DNA of 64,000 bases from CAVPDA01 sp963702495 (GCA_963702495.1 CAVPDA010000003.1:558001-622000); one strand, 5' to 3'; shown: positions 1-9,129, numbered from the stretch's first letter. A program made the numbers and translations. Notes: generated from the sequence alone by a model not told the origin.

Positions 1-298
1 GGATTACGATCAGCCGCGAGCCGTGCGCCCAGGCCAGAAACAATCCGTCCGCGGTCGGACTCAAGCTGCCGAGATCAGGGAACAGCAGCACGCCGGGAGT
101 GGCCCAGACGAAGAGCACCACGAGCGCCAGCAGCAGCCAGCGCGTGCGTCGCAACAACCGCAGCAGGCGCGGCGCCGCGAACGTCACGGCAAGCGAGACG
201 ATCATGAGGGTAAACAGCGCCAGGGGGACCTGGTCGAGCAGTTGTGCCGACACCGCCGCTACGCCCCAGACGAGCAGGCGAACGGCGGGGTGCGGCAT
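1..298 (-). CDS. Truncated membrane protein, CbiQ-like (energy-coupling-factor T component-like)
   Basis: The reading frame starts at ATG 298 and runs off the left edge after 99 codons. The visible part has at least two hydrophobic segments (about residues 8-40 and 53-70) separated by a very basic turn (RLLRLLRRTRW). The pattern of an arginine-rich turn, then a helix ending WATPG, then LFPD and a PTADGL-type motif, resembles CbiQ-family permease components. Those are the integral membrane subunits of cobalt or vitamin ECF transporters, and are also found as orphan proteins in betaproteobacteria. It lies 30 bases downstream of the fimV stop on the same strand and could be co-transcribed. The family assignment rests on pattern memory only; membrane localisation is more secure. 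Confidence 0.5.
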   Translation of the reverse strand, partial: MPHPAVRLLVWGVAAVSAQLLDQVPLALFTLMIVSLAVTFAAPRLLRLLRRTRWLLLALVVLFVWATPGVLLFPDLGSLSPTADGLFLAWAHGSRLIVI

Positions 299-328
299 TT
301 GGGAGGGACGTGAGCTATTCCGAAACGA

Positions 329-2098
329 TCAGGCGAGCCTGGCGATCATGTCGCGGGCCTTTTGCTGCTGGCCCGCCGTACCTTCGCTCACCACTTCCTG
401 CAGCAACTCGCGGGCCCCTTCCCGGTCGCCCATTTCCTCGTATGCCTTCGCCAACTCCAGCTTGGTTGCCACCTCGGGATTCTCGTCGGCCGCAATGTCA
501 GCCTCGAACCCCGGCACCATGGTCACCGCGGCTTCGTCGGCAGGGGCAGGTGCGGACTGTTGTGACGCCGGCAGATCGAGGTTGATGCCGGACAGGTCGA
601 GCGTCGGGACCGATTCGTTGGCACCGGGCTGCTTGCCCTCTTCGAGTTCAAAGTTGAAATCGAGCAGGTTGCCCCCGACGTCGGTCCGCTCCAGGTCCAT
701 CACCGCGATGTCGTTCGATGGCCTGCTTGCCGTCAGCTCGTCGAGATTGAAGTCGATCAGCGTACCGGCAACATCGGTACGTTCCAGATCCATGACGGGA
801 ACGTCCGGTTTCGGAGTTAACGCCTTCGCCGCAACCTCCGGCTCCGCCGCATCGCCCAAATCGAAATCGATCACGTTGCGCGAAACCAGCGACTCGGTAC
901 CGGAAAAGGCCTCGGCCTTGTCCGCAGCCTGGGTCGCAGCCGTTTGACCCGGCTCGAACGACATCTCCGTCGCAATGGCTTTCGCGGCTGCGCCCGGCTC
1001 GAGTAGCACGGTGGATTCCGGCCCCGATGCCCGGGATCCGGCAGCCATAGGCGGCTTAGCGATGTCGAGCCCCAGGTCGAAATCGAGAGCGGCCTCCGCT
1101 GCAGCGGATTGCACCCGCTCCGCGGGCTCCGCTTCCAGGCTCGGCAGTTCCAGATTGAAGTCCATTTCCGCCGGAGCGGCCGGTTTCAGCGCGATCGTCG
1201 ATTGTTCGGACGCCGCGGTTAGCGCCGCTCCGCCAGCCTCTGCAGAGGCGCCGACGCCGCTGAGCCCTCCGGGCATGGCCCAGGTGTCCTTCAACCGATC
1301 CGATGCCTCCCCCGCGCCGGCTGTACCGGCCGGAGCGATCGCATCCGCTGCGGCTATCGCACCGGCTGCCAGGGCTGCCGCACCACCGGCCGCGACGCCC
1401 GCGATGGCGGCTGCACCTCCGGGGCTTGCGACCGCCGGCGTTGCGGCTGCGACAGATTCCGCGGCCGGTTTGCCACCATAGAGCGGGTTCGCCGGATCAA
1501 GCTTGCGGCCCATCGCCGCGGCCTTCTCCCAGTCGGCGCCGACACCACCGGTCTGCGCATACAATTCGCTTGCGTGGTTCTCGAATTGCTTGAGACTCTT
1601 GCGCTGCGCGTAGATCTCCATCAGCTTGACGTGGATGGCGTGGCGCGTCGGCTCGTTCTTGAGTGCGTCTAGAAGAATCTCTTCCGCTTGCGCGTCCCGA
1701 CCGTAGGCCATATAGACATCGGCCTCAGCCACCGGATCGACTCCCTCATCGGCATCGATAGCGGTCATGCCGGAATGGCTGAAATCGGTCTGTATCGAGC
1801 TGGCACTGGTATCGACACTCTGCCCGCCGGTGGCGCCGAATACCGATTGAGCTGCCATCTTGCCTTCCGTCGCCGGGGCTGGAACATCTTCCTTGCGCCG
1901 CTGCAGCATCCTGTAGCCGAGAAGACCCAGCAGCCCGGCCAATGCGCCGCCACCGCCATAAAGCGCGAGCGGATTGTCCAGCAGGCCGGCCAGGAAGCCG
2001 CCCCCTTCGGCCGGCGGCGTAGCAGGCTGCCCGGCTTCGGCTGCAGGTTTGGGCGCTTCCGCCTTCTTCTCCTGCATCGCCGGCTGGGGCTCGGGCAC
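329..2098 (-). CDS. fimV: FimV C-terminal part (separated from the N-terminal part by an in-frame TAA)
   Basis: This frame continues the upstream FimV reading frame after a single TAA at 2102-2104; the first possible restart is GTG at 2098. It holds the FimV transmembrane segment (about residues 39-65, glycine/leucine-rich and ending RMLQRRK). An acidic cytoplasmic region follows, with TPR-like helices near residues 130-200 and repeated VMDLERTDV...DFN motifs near 430-480. The conserved FimV C-terminal motif is at the end (KLELAKAYEEMGD...ARELLQEVV). FimV is an inner-membrane hub protein acting in type IV pilus assembly and cyclic-AMP/polar signalling. No convincing ribosome-binding site precedes the GTG, so independent translation is doubtful. 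The two halves together (about 1040 aa) match a full-length FimV. Confidence 0.8.
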   Translation of the reverse strand: MPEPQPAMQEKKAEAPKPAAEAGQPATPPAEGGGFLAGLLDNPLALYGGGGALAGLLGLLGYRMLQRRKEDVPAPATEGKMAAQSVFGATGGQSVDTSASSIQTDFSHSGMTAIDADEGVDPVAEADVYMAYGRDAQAEEILLDALKNEPTRHAIHVKLMEIYAQRKSLKQFENHASELYAQTGGVGADWEKAAAMGRKLDPANPLYGGKPAAESVAAATPAVASPGGAAAIAGVAAGGAAALAAGAIAAADAIAPAGTAGAGEASDRLKDTWAMPGGLSGVGASAEAGGAALTAASEQSTIALKPAAPAEMDFNLELPSLEAEPAERVQSAAAEAALDFDLGLDIAKPPMAAGSRASGPESTVLLEPGAAAKAIATEMSFEPGQTAATQAADKAEAFSGTESLVSRNVIDFDLGDAAEPEVAAKALTPKPDVPVMDLERTDVAGTLIDFNLDELTASRPSNDIAVMDLERTDVGGNLLDFNFELEEGKQPGANESVPTLDLSGINLDLPASQQSAPAPADEAAVTMVPGFEADIAADENPEVATKLELAKAYEEMGDREGARELLQEVVSEGTAGQQQKARDMIARLA

Positions 2099-2101
2099 CG
2101 G

Positions 2102-3448
2102 TTAACTCACGGGGGCTTGCGCAACCTCGGCCGATTTTTCGGCAGCCGCCGCTGCGGGTTTCTGCTCCTCGGGCGCCGTTACCGCCGGCTTGCCCGCGGC
2201 CGGAACCGGAGTTGCTGCCTCAGGCTGCAGCGCCGCCGGCTTAACTTCCATGGCTGGGCCAGCCGGAGCAGGTTTTTCCGCTGGCACGGAAGCGCCTTCA
2301 AGCTTCTTCGGTTCAGTCGCCGCGGGCGACACACCGGCCGCCGCCTGTTTCTGCAGTTCGGCCAATTGCTGATTCTTCAGCTCGAGCAGCTTCTGAAGCT
2401 CCTTGACGTTCTTTTCCAGGTCAGAAACGCGGGAACTCGCTTCCTTCAACGCCTTCTCTTTCGCGACCTTGTCCTCCTCCAGCGAAGCGATGCGCGCCTG
2501 GTTGGCTTGAGCCGCTTTCGCCGCTTCGCTCTTCGACACCCTGAGCTGGTCGCGCGGCTCCGCCGCGACCCCCGGCGCCTTGTCTTCGACGCGCGGCGCG
2601 ATCTTTCCGGCCGCCGCCTGCTGCGGCGCCATCTCTTCGGGCGCCGGTGCCGCCGCAGCTGCAGCAGCCACTTGCCGCCGATACGCGTTGAAATCGGCGG
2701 CTTGCGCTACGACGACGCGACGTGCGTCGTTCGGAGCGACCGCGGCAATCGCCTCGCGGTCGGGAATGTTCAGTATCGCGCCGGCACGCAGGCGGTTCAT
2801 GTTGTTGCCGATGAATGCCCCCTTGTTGGCACGAAATAGCGCCACCAGCATCTGGTCTACGCTGATTCCGTCAGGCTTGGTTTCATCCGCAATGCGCCCC
2901 AGAGTATCGCCCCGGTTTACCTCGCGCGTCGCGGCGCCCGCGCTCTTCGGCTCGGCGCGGCTTACGGACGGCTTCGCTGCCGGGGCGGCTTTGCTTTCGG
3001 GCGGCGTGACCGGAGCAACCTGCTGTCGCGCCAATACCGCCTCGGGTGGATCGAGAAGGAATGTGTACTCACGGATCAGTCGGCCCTGCGCCCAGTCGAG
3101 TTGAACCAGCAGATCGATGAATGGTTCGTTGATTGGACGTTCCGAACTGAGCCTCAGATAGGACTTCCCGTCGGCCCGCTTGGCGATGTTGAGCTTGATT
3201 CCGGCCAACACCGGGGTGAACTCAATGCCCGCCTGCTTGAATGCCTCATTGGGCGCGAGGCGCGCGTTCATCGTTGACAGTTCGTCGCGCGTCGCCGTCA
3301 GTTCCAGCTCGGCGTTCAGCGGCTGGCCGAGACCGCTCAACACGGTCAGCTTGCCCAGTCCCGCCGCGTCCGCGGTCAGCGATAGGGCTGCCAGCGCAAC
3401 AGCCAGTACGGTGCTCTTCATTGGAAATTTCGCGATCGTCATCATCAC
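2102..3448 (-). CDS. fimV: FimV N-terminal part (signal peptide, FimV N domain, LysM, coiled coil)
   Basis: The 448-residue product begins with a signal peptide (cleavage near ADA-AG at 28-29). The FimV N-terminal domain follows (GLGKLTVLSGLGQPLNAELEL, about 30-135), then a LysM peptidoglycan-binding domain (about 175-232, VNRGDTLGRIA...ILNIPD). Next comes an alanine/proline-rich linker, a coiled coil (about 310-370) and a low-complexity Ala/Pro/Glu tail. It stops at TAA 2102-2104 and the same frame then continues open for 590 codons with the rest of FimV. This part is therefore a truncated periplasmic half without the membrane anchor. Starts at 3448, 3445 or 3442 are all possible; GGGAG lies just upstream. 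The next gene, asd, is 240 bases further upstream, so fimV probably has its own promoter there; I see no clear one. Confidence 0.85.
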   Translation of the reverse strand: MMMTIAKFPMKSTVLAVALAALSLTADAAGLGKLTVLSGLGQPLNAELELTATRDELSTMNARLAPNEAFKQAGIEFTPVLAGIKLNIAKRADGKSYLRLSSERPINEPFIDLLVQLDWAQGRLIREYTFLLDPPEAVLARQQVAPVTPPESKAAPAAKPSVSRAEPKSAGAATREVNRGDTLGRIADETKPDGISVDQMLVALFRANKGAFIGNNMNRLRAGAILNIPDREAIAAVAPNDARRVVVAQAADFNAYRRQVAAAAAAAPAPEEMAPQQAAAGKIAPRVEDKAPGVAAEPRDQLRVSKSEAAKAAQANQARIASLEEDKVAKEKALKEASSRVSDLEKNVKELQKLLELKNQQLAELQKQAAAGVSPAATEPKKLEGASVPAEKPAPAGPAMEVKPAALQPEAATPVPAAGKPAVTAPEEQKPAAAAAEKSAEVAQAPVS

Positions 3449-3688
3449 CGCATTCTCCCGGCGGCCAAAACACCAATAATTAAACTAACATCATGCAGTT
3501 AGCGTTGCAAGCTGAACCCACTTGTTATCAGGATTGGTTCCCGGCAACGCGATGGAGTTGTGGCGTGCGCGCCACACAATATCACGGGACGTTCCCCTGC
3601 ATGGGAGGTACAGCGCGCTTACCGTCCGCACACAATGCGCAGTTAACGGGAGAACGCGACACGGCTTGAGTAAAGACGGCCTCAGCGG

Positions 3689-4816
3689 TCAGCGCTCTTC
3701 GAGCAGTATGCGCAGCATACGCCGCAGCGGTTCGGCTGCGCCCCACAGCAATTGATCCCCGACCGTGAATGCACCCAGGTATTCACCACCCATCGACAGC
3801 TTGCGCAGCCGTCCCACCGGCACTTCCAGCGTCCCGGTGACCGCGGCCGGCGTAAGTTCCCGCATCGTGATGTCGCGCTGGTTCGGGATCACCCGCACCC
3901 AGTCATTGGCGTCCGCGAGCATATCGACGATCTCGTCCAGCGGAACATCCTGCTTGAGCTTGATGGTCAGCGCCTGACTGTGGCAACGCATGGCGCCAAT
4001 ACGCACGCAGATCCCATCCACGGGAATCACCTTGCCGCCGGCACCGCCGTCGCGGCCGAGGATCTTGTTGGATTCCGCCTGCCCCTTCCACTCCTCGCGG
4101 CTCTGACCATTGCCGAGATCCTTGTCGATCCAGGGAATCAGGCTGCCGGCGAGGGGAACGCCGAAATTGGATGTCGGAAAGCCGTCGTCGCGCAGGATGC
4201 CCGCCACCTCGCGGTCGATATCGAGGATCGCCGAGGCCGGATCATCGAGCAGAACCTTCGCCACGCGATGCGCCTCGCCCATCTGCAGCAGCAATTCGCG
4301 CATGTTCTGCGCTCCCGCGCCCGAAGCCGCCTGATAGGTCATGGCGGTCATCCACTCCACCAGATCGTGCCTGAACAGTCCGCCCAGGGCCATCAGCATC
4401 AGGCTCACCGTGCAGTTGCCGCCGATGTAGTTCCTCACCCCTTTGGCCAATCCCCCCTTTATGACATCCACGTTCACCGGATCGAGAATGATGATGGCGT
4501 CATTGTTCATGCGCAACGCGGAGGCGGCGTCGATCCAGTAGCCGTTCCAGCCTGCGCTGCGCAGTTGGGGAAAGATCTCGTTCGTATAGTCACCGCCCTG
4601 GCAGGTGAGGATGATGTCCATCGCCTTCAGCTCCGCGATACTCTTCGCATCCTTCAGAGGCGGCGCCTCGCGCCCGATGTCCGGTCCCTTGCCGCCGACC
4701 TGCGACGTGGAGAAGAACACAGCGTCGATGTGGTCGAAATCGCGGCTTTCCCGCATGCGTTGCATCAGCACGGAGCCGACCATGCCGCGCCACCCAACCA
4801 GTCCAACTCGTTTCAT
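3689..4816 (-). CDS. asd: Aspartate-semialdehyde dehydrogenase
   Basis: The 375-residue enzyme makes aspartate semialdehyde from aspartyl phosphate with NADPH, feeding lysine/diaminopimelate, threonine and methionine synthesis. The N-terminus MKRVGLVGWRGMVGSVL is the dinucleotide-binding loop of the proteobacterial Asd type. The catalytic cysteine lies in GGNCTVSLM, and a conserved histidine in the C-terminal half sits in MRCHSQA. I chose ATG 4816, because the longer upstream reading adds 22 residues with no family resemblance and this start gives the usual N-terminus. It lies downstream of leuB on the same strand (106-base gap), the classic leuCDB-asd order of betaproteobacteria. Confidence 0.96.
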   Translation of the reverse strand: MKRVGLVGWRGMVGSVLMQRMRESRDFDHIDAVFFSTSQVGGKGPDIGREAPPLKDAKSIAELKAMDIILTCQGGDYTNEIFPQLRSAGWNGYWIDAASALRMNNDAIIILDPVNVDVIKGGLAKGVRNYIGGNCTVSLMLMALGGLFRHDLVEWMTAMTYQAASGAGAQNMRELLLQMGEAHRVAKVLLDDPASAILDIDREVAGILRDDGFPTSNFGVPLAGSLIPWIDKDLGNGQSREEWKGQAESNKILGRDGGAGGKVIPVDGICVRIGAMRCHSQALTIKLKQDVPLDEIVDMLADANDWVRVIPNQRDITMRELTPAAVTGTLEVPVGRLRKLSMGGEYLGAFTVGDQLLWGAAEPLRRMLRILLEER

Positions 4817-4922
4817 TGCGTTTCCCCGAAATGAATTTGCGCCGCCGCGGCGGCAAGGACGAGAAGCGGTACCGCCATCCACTTGCGCATCGGCGCCGGC
4901 GCCTTCCCGCTTGCCCGCCCCC

Positions 4923-5984
4923 TTACAGCGCCGCGATGACCGCTTCGCCCATGGCCCTGGTACCGACCTTGGTCATGCCCGCCTCGTAGATGTCCGCCGT
5001 GCGCAAGCCCTGGCCGAGCACCGTCTTGACCGCGGCCTCGATACGGCAGGCGGCCGCCTCCTGACCGAAGGTGTAGCGCAGCATCATGGCCGCGGAAAGG
5101 ATCGTCGCCAGCGGATTGGCCACGCCCTTGCCGGCGATGTCAGGCGCCGACCCGTGAATCGGTTCGTACAGACCCTTGCCGTTCTCGTCCAGCGAGGCGG
5201 ACGGCAACATACCTATGGAGCCGGTCAGCATCGACGCCTCGTCGGACAGAATATCGCCGAACATGTTGCCGGTCACCATGACGTCGAACTGCTTTGGGTT
5301 GCGCACGAGCTGCATTGCGGCATTATCCACCAGCATGTGGGACAGCTCGACGTCGGGATAGTCCTCGCCAACTTCGCCCACCACGTCGCGCCACAGCTGC
5401 GTACATTCGAGGACGTTCATCTTGTCCACCGAGCACAGTTTGCGCTTGCGCCTGAGCGCTGCTTCGAAGGATACCTTGGCGATGCGCCGGATTTCGCTTT
5501 CCGAGTAGATCATCGTATTGACGCCGACCCGCTCCCCGCCTCGGATCTCGATTCCGCGCGGCTCGCCGAAGTAGATGTCGCCGGTCAGCTCGCGCACGAT
5601 GAGGATGTCGAGCCCGGATACGACTTCGGGCTTGAGCGTCGAGGCGTTGGCCAGCTCGGGATAGAGAACCGCAGGCCGAAGGTTGGCGAACAGTCCGAGA
5701 TCCTTGCGAATGCCCAGCAGCCCCCGTTCCGGACGCTTCTCCCGAGGCAAGGTGTCGTACTGCGGTCCGCCGACCGCGCCCAGCAATACGGCATCCGCTT
5801 GCCGGGCCAGCTTGCGCGTGGCTTCCGGGTATGGCTCGCCCGTCGCATCCACCGCGCACCCCCCCAGCAGCGCGGCCTCCAGCTCAAATCGGAGTCCGTC
5901 GCTGCGCAGCGCCTCCAGCACACGCGCCGCCTCACCGACGATTTCCGGGCCGATGCCGTCACCGGGTAGGACACAGATCTTCAT
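4923..5984 (-). CDS. leuB: 3-Isopropylmalate dehydrogenase
   Basis: This 353-residue NAD-dependent enzyme oxidatively decarboxylates 3-isopropylmalate in leucine synthesis. The N-terminal MKICVLPGDGIGPEI motif, the substrate-binding arginines (RPERGLLGIRK, RELTGDIYFGEPRG) and the metal-binding segment VDKMNVLECTQLW are all present. The NAD-binding segment HGSAPDIAGKGVANPLA is also present, and the length is normal. The gene lies 80 bases after leuD and before asd on the same strand, as the third structural gene of a leuC-leuD-leuB unit. Confidence 0.97.
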   Translation of the reverse strand: MKICVLPGDGIGPEIVGEAARVLEALRSDGLRFELEAALLGGCAVDATGEPYPEATRKLARQADAVLLGAVGGPQYDTLPREKRPERGLLGIRKDLGLFANLRPAVLYPELANASTLKPEVVSGLDILIVRELTGDIYFGEPRGIEIRGGERVGVNTMIYSESEIRRIAKVSFEAALRRKRKLCSVDKMNVLECTQLWRDVVGEVGEDYPDVELSHMLVDNAAMQLVRNPKQFDVMVTGNMFGDILSDEASMLTGSIGMLPSASLDENGKGLYEPIHGSAPDIAGKGVANPLATILSAAMMLRYTFGQEAAACRIEAAVKTVLGQGLRTADIYEAGMTKVGTRAMGEAVIAAL

Positions 5985-6064
5985 GAACCATCCTTCAAAG
6001 GGAACTTGACGCGCGACTTCGCGGGTGCCGCAGAACCATCCCGCGCGCTCCTGCCGTCCTCAGA

Positions 6065-6703
6065 TCAGCGGAACAGCCACGGCTGATCGATGCGGCGCCT
6101 GGCTTCAAAGTCGCGAATCTTGTCGGCATGACGCAACGTCAATCCGATGTCATCGAAGCCATTGACCAGGCAATACTTGCGGAACGGGTCCACATCGAAG
6201 TTCAGCACTTTGCCGTCGGGCCGCGTCACTGTCTGCGCCGCCAGATCGACGCGCAACCGATAGCCCGGGTGAGCCTGCACCTGGGCAAACAACTCATCGA
6301 CTTCGGCAGCGGGCAATCGGATCGGCAGCACGCCGTTCTTGAAGCAGTTGTTGTAGAAGATGTCGGCGAAGCCGGTTCCTACCAATGCGCGGATTCCGTA
6401 GTCTTCCAGCGCCCAGGGCGCATGCTCGCGCGACGAACCGCAGCCGAAATTGTCCCGCGTTAGCAGAATGGAAGCTCCGTGGTAGCGCGACTGATTGAGC
6501 ACGAAGTCGGTGTTGAGCGGCCGCGTGGCGCAGTCCTGCCCCGGCTCGCCATGATCGAGATAGCGCCACTCGTCGAACAGGTTGGGCCCGAAGCCGCTGC
6601 GCTTGACCGATTTCAGAAACTGCTTTGGAATGATCGCGTCCGTATCCACGTTGGCGCGATCCAGCGGCGCCACCAAACCGTCCAGCAGGTCGAACTTTCT
6701 CAT
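6065..6703 (-). CDS. leuD: 3-Isopropylmalate dehydratase small subunit
   Basis: The 212-residue product is the small (swivelling) subunit of isopropylmalate isomerase, which pairs with LeuC. Diagnostic motifs are the start MRKFDLLDGLVAPLDRANVDTDAIIPKQFL and the segment GCGSSREHAPWAL that contacts the substrate. Its length is that of the proteobacterial family. The start codon at 6701-6703 is directly followed, on the upstream side, by the stop codon of the small entericidin-like gene, with no spacer, so the two are very likely translated from one transcript with leuC. Confidence 0.97.
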   Translation of the reverse strand: MRKFDLLDGLVAPLDRANVDTDAIIPKQFLKSVKRSGFGPNLFDEWRYLDHGEPGQDCATRPLNTDFVLNQSRYHGASILLTRDNFGCGSSREHAPWALEDYGIRALVGTGFADIFYNNCFKNGVLPIRLPAAEVDELFAQVQAHPGYRLRVDLAAQTVTRPDGKVLNFDVDPFRKYCLVNGFDDIGLTLRHADKIRDFEARRRIDQPWLFR

Positions 6704-6838
6704 CTATTTCTTCTCTTCCGCTTTCTTTTCGATCTTGCTGCCCAGTTTTTCCACGTCCTTGCCGAATCCGGCCATGGTGTTGCAGCCGGAGAGCGCGATC
6801 AGGGTGAACGCAAGCACCCAGGGAATCAGTCGGACCAT
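6704..6838 (-). CDS. Entericidin-like small lipoprotein inside the leu operon
   Basis: A 44-residue product with a short hydrophobic signal sequence and a lipobox ending LSGC (Cys19), followed by NTMAGFGKDVEKLG and a lysine/glutamate-rich amphipathic tail. This is the layout of EcnA/EcnB entericidins, small lipid-modified envelope peptides described in enterobacteria as an antidote/toxin pair. Here there is a single copy, starting 19 bases after the leuC stop and ending at the base before the leuD start. Its role within a leucine operon is not known. It is easily missed by gene finders because of its length. Confidence 0.8.
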   Translation of the reverse strand: MVRLIPWVLAFTLIALSGCNTMAGFGKDVEKLGSKIEKKAEEKK

Positions 6839-6857
6839 CGGATCGCTCCCCAACGGT

Positions 6858-8264
6858 TCAGGCCAGATCCCGCACGTCGGCGAAGTGTCCGGCTATTGCC
6901 GCCGCCGCCGCCATCTGCGGGCTGACCAGGTGAGTCCGCCCGCCGGGGCCCTGGCGGCCTTCGAAATTGCGATTCGACGTCGATGCACAGCGTTCGCCGG
7001 GTTCCAGACGATCCGCGTTCATCGCCAGGCACATCGAACATCCCGGTTCGCGCCACTCGAATCCGGCGGCAGTGAACACCTTGTCCAGCCCTTCGCGCTC
7101 GGCCTGCTCCTTGACCAGGCCGGAGCCCGGGACCACCAGCGCCAGACGGATGCAGGAGGCGACGCGCCGGCCCCTGACGATCTGGGCCGCCGCGCGCAAA
7201 TCCTCGATGCGCGAGTTGGTGCACGAGCCGATGAAAATCTTGTCGAGCTTGATCTGATCGATCGGGGTGCGCGGCGCCAGCCCCATGTACTGAAGGGCAC
7301 GCGCCACCCCATCGCGCTTCACCGGGTCGGCGAAATCCTCCGGCGCCGGCACGGCTCCATCCACGGTGGTCACCATCTCGGGGGAAGTGCCCCAGGTGAC
7401 GTGCGGCTTGATGCTGCTCCCGTCCAGTTCGACGACATGATCGAATTGCGCACCCTCGTCACTGTGCAGTGTGCGCCAAAGCGCCACTGCCCGGTCCCAG
7501 TCCTCGCCCCCGGGTGCGAAGGGGCGGCCCTTGACATACTCGATCGTGGTCTCATCCACGGCCACGATGCCGGCGCGTGCCCCGGCCTCGATCGCCATGT
7601 TGCAGATGGTCATGCGGCCTTCCATCGACAACGCACGGATGGTGGAGCCGCCGAATTCGATGGCATAGCCGGTGCCGCCGGCGGTGCCGATGCGGCCGAT
7701 GATGGCGAGAATCACATCCTTGGCCGAAACGCCTCTGGCCAGGGGACCGTCGACCCGCACCAGCATGCTCCGGGCCTTCTTCTGCAGCAGGCACTGGGTG
7801 GCCAGAACATGCTCCACCTCGGACGTGCCGATACCGAATGCCAGGGCGCCCAATGCGCCATGGGTGCTGGTGTGGGAGTCTCCGCACACCACGGTCATCC
7901 CCGGCAGGGTCGCACCCTGCTCCGGTCCGATGACGTGCACGATGCCCTGCTGGCGATCGCGGAACGGGAAATAGGCCAGCGCACCGACCTCCCGGATATT
8001 GGTGTCGAGAGTCTCCACCTGCAGGCGCGAGACCGGATCCTGGATGCCCTTTTCCCAGTGATCGGTGGGGGTGTTGTGATCGGCGGTGGCAACCAGCGAG
8101 CCGACGCGCCAAGGCTTGCGTCCGGCGAGCTTCAGCCCCTCGAAGGCCTGCGGGCTGGTCACCTCATGCACCAGATGGCGGTCGACGTACAGCAGCGCCG
8201 TGCCGTCCTCTTCCTGATGGACAACATGGCTCGACCAGAGCTTGTCGTAAAGCGTCTGCGGCAT
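6858..8264 (-). CDS. leuC: 3-Isopropylmalate dehydratase large subunit
   Basis: The 468-residue product is the [4Fe-4S] large subunit of isopropylmalate isomerase. The three iron-sulfur cysteines are visible in IGSCTNSRIEDL and in PGCSMCLAMN. The N-terminus (MPQTLYDKLWSSHVV) and the length fit the bacterial LeuC1 type. It is the first gene of the leuC-entericidin-leuD-leuB run on the minus strand. The 82 bases upstream before the M48 peptidase gene would hold any promoter; I see no obvious leader peptide or attenuator. Confidence 0.97.
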   Translation of the reverse strand: MPQTLYDKLWSSHVVHQEEDGTALLYVDRHLVHEVTSPQAFEGLKLAGRKPWRVGSLVATADHNTPTDHWEKGIQDPVSRLQVETLDTNIREVGALAYFPFRDRQQGIVHVIGPEQGATLPGMTVVCGDSHTSTHGALGALAFGIGTSEVEHVLATQCLLQKKARSMLVRVDGPLARGVSAKDVILAIIGRIGTAGGTGYAIEFGGSTIRALSMEGRMTICNMAIEAGARAGIVAVDETTIEYVKGRPFAPGGEDWDRAVALWRTLHSDEGAQFDHVVELDGSSIKPHVTWGTSPEMVTTVDGAVPAPEDFADPVKRDGVARALQYMGLAPRTPIDQIKLDKIFIGSCTNSRIEDLRAAAQIVRGRRVASCIRLALVVPGSGLVKEQAEREGLDKVFTAAGFEWREPGCSMCLAMNADRLEPGERCASTSNRNFEGRQGPGGRTHLVSPQMAAAAAIAGHFADVRDLA

Positions 8265-8346
8265 CGCGAGAGGCTCGTTGCGGGGAAGCGGCGATTATGG
8301 CACAGCAGCCCCCCGCTGTCAGGCGCCGACCTTCCCCTCGGCGCGG

Positions 8347-9129
8347 TCATCGCGGCCGGTAATACTGCATGGCCTCCGGTATGCGCGACTCGATCTGCTG
8401 AATGCGGGTGGCGTCGGACGGATGGGTGGACAGGATCTCGAGCGGCTTGCCCTTGCCCTTGCCGGCCTCGGCCATGCGCAACCAAAGGTCGCGCGCCGCG
8501 TGGGGGTCGTAGCCGGCCTTGGCCATGTAGATCATGCCCATGCGGTCGGCCTCGGATTCCTGCAGCCGCGAGTAGGGCAACAGCACACCCACACTGGCGC
8601 CCATGCCGAGCAGGCCGGCATACAGGTTGGCGCGGTTCGGATCGCTCCCGCCGAGGGCGATGACGGCGGCGGCGGTCGCGCCCTCCGCCAGCAACTGCTG
8701 GCTGACGCGCTCGCCCCCGTGGCGTGCGATGGCGTGGGCCACCTCGTGGCCGATGATCACCGCCAGTCCCGCATCGTCCCGGGCAATCGGCAGGATTCCG
8801 GTATAGACCGCCACTTTGCCTCCCGGCAGGCAGAAGGCGTTGACCTGCTTGTCGTCGTCGATGACGCGGAACTCCCACTTGTAGTCGGTCTTGCCGGTGG
8901 CGGCGGCAATGCGCGTGCCGACTCGCGACACCCATTCGTTCTCGCGCGGATCGCGCGACACCTTTTCCTTTTGCAGCACTTCCTGGAAGGAGGTGAGCCC
9001 CATCGCCACCTCCTCCCGCTCGCTGATGAGCTGAAGCTGGCTGCGGCCGGTCATGGGAACCGTCTGGCAGGCGACAGCGACCAGTCCGGCGACGAGGGCA
9101 GGAGCAATGAGGTTAAGCAGGACTTTCAT
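8347..9129 (-). CDS. M48-family metallopeptidase lipoprotein
   Basis: The 260-residue product has a signal sequence with a lipobox-like end (VAVAC, Cys21), so it is probably anchored to the outer or inner membrane from the periplasmic side. The zinc-binding HEVAH motif lies in IGHEVAHAIARHGGERVS, with the third ligand expected in SRLQESEADRMGM. This is the architecture of YcaL/LoiP-type M48 peptidases, thought to take part in outer-membrane protein quality control. It is divergent in function from its leu and MFS neighbours, and the 31-base gap to the MFS gene suggests possible co-transcription with that gene upstream. Confidence 0.88.
   Translation of the reverse strand: MKVLLNLIAPALVAGLVAVACQTVPMTGRSQLQLISEREEVAMGLTSFQEVLQKEKVSRDPRENEWVSRVGTRIAAATGKTDYKWEFRVIDDDKQVNAFCLPGGKVAVYTGILPIARDDAGLAVIIGHEVAHAIARHGGERVSQQLLAEGATAAAVIALGGSDPNRANLYAGLLGMGASVGVLLPYSRLQESEADRMGMIYMAKAGYDPHAARDLWLRMAEAGKGKGKPLEILSTHPSDATRIQQIESRIPEAMQYYRPR

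Noticed and set aside
3449..3688. tRNA or small RNA gene in the fimV-asd gap
   Set aside because: No cloverleaf pattern, T-loop motif or terminator could be found in either strand.
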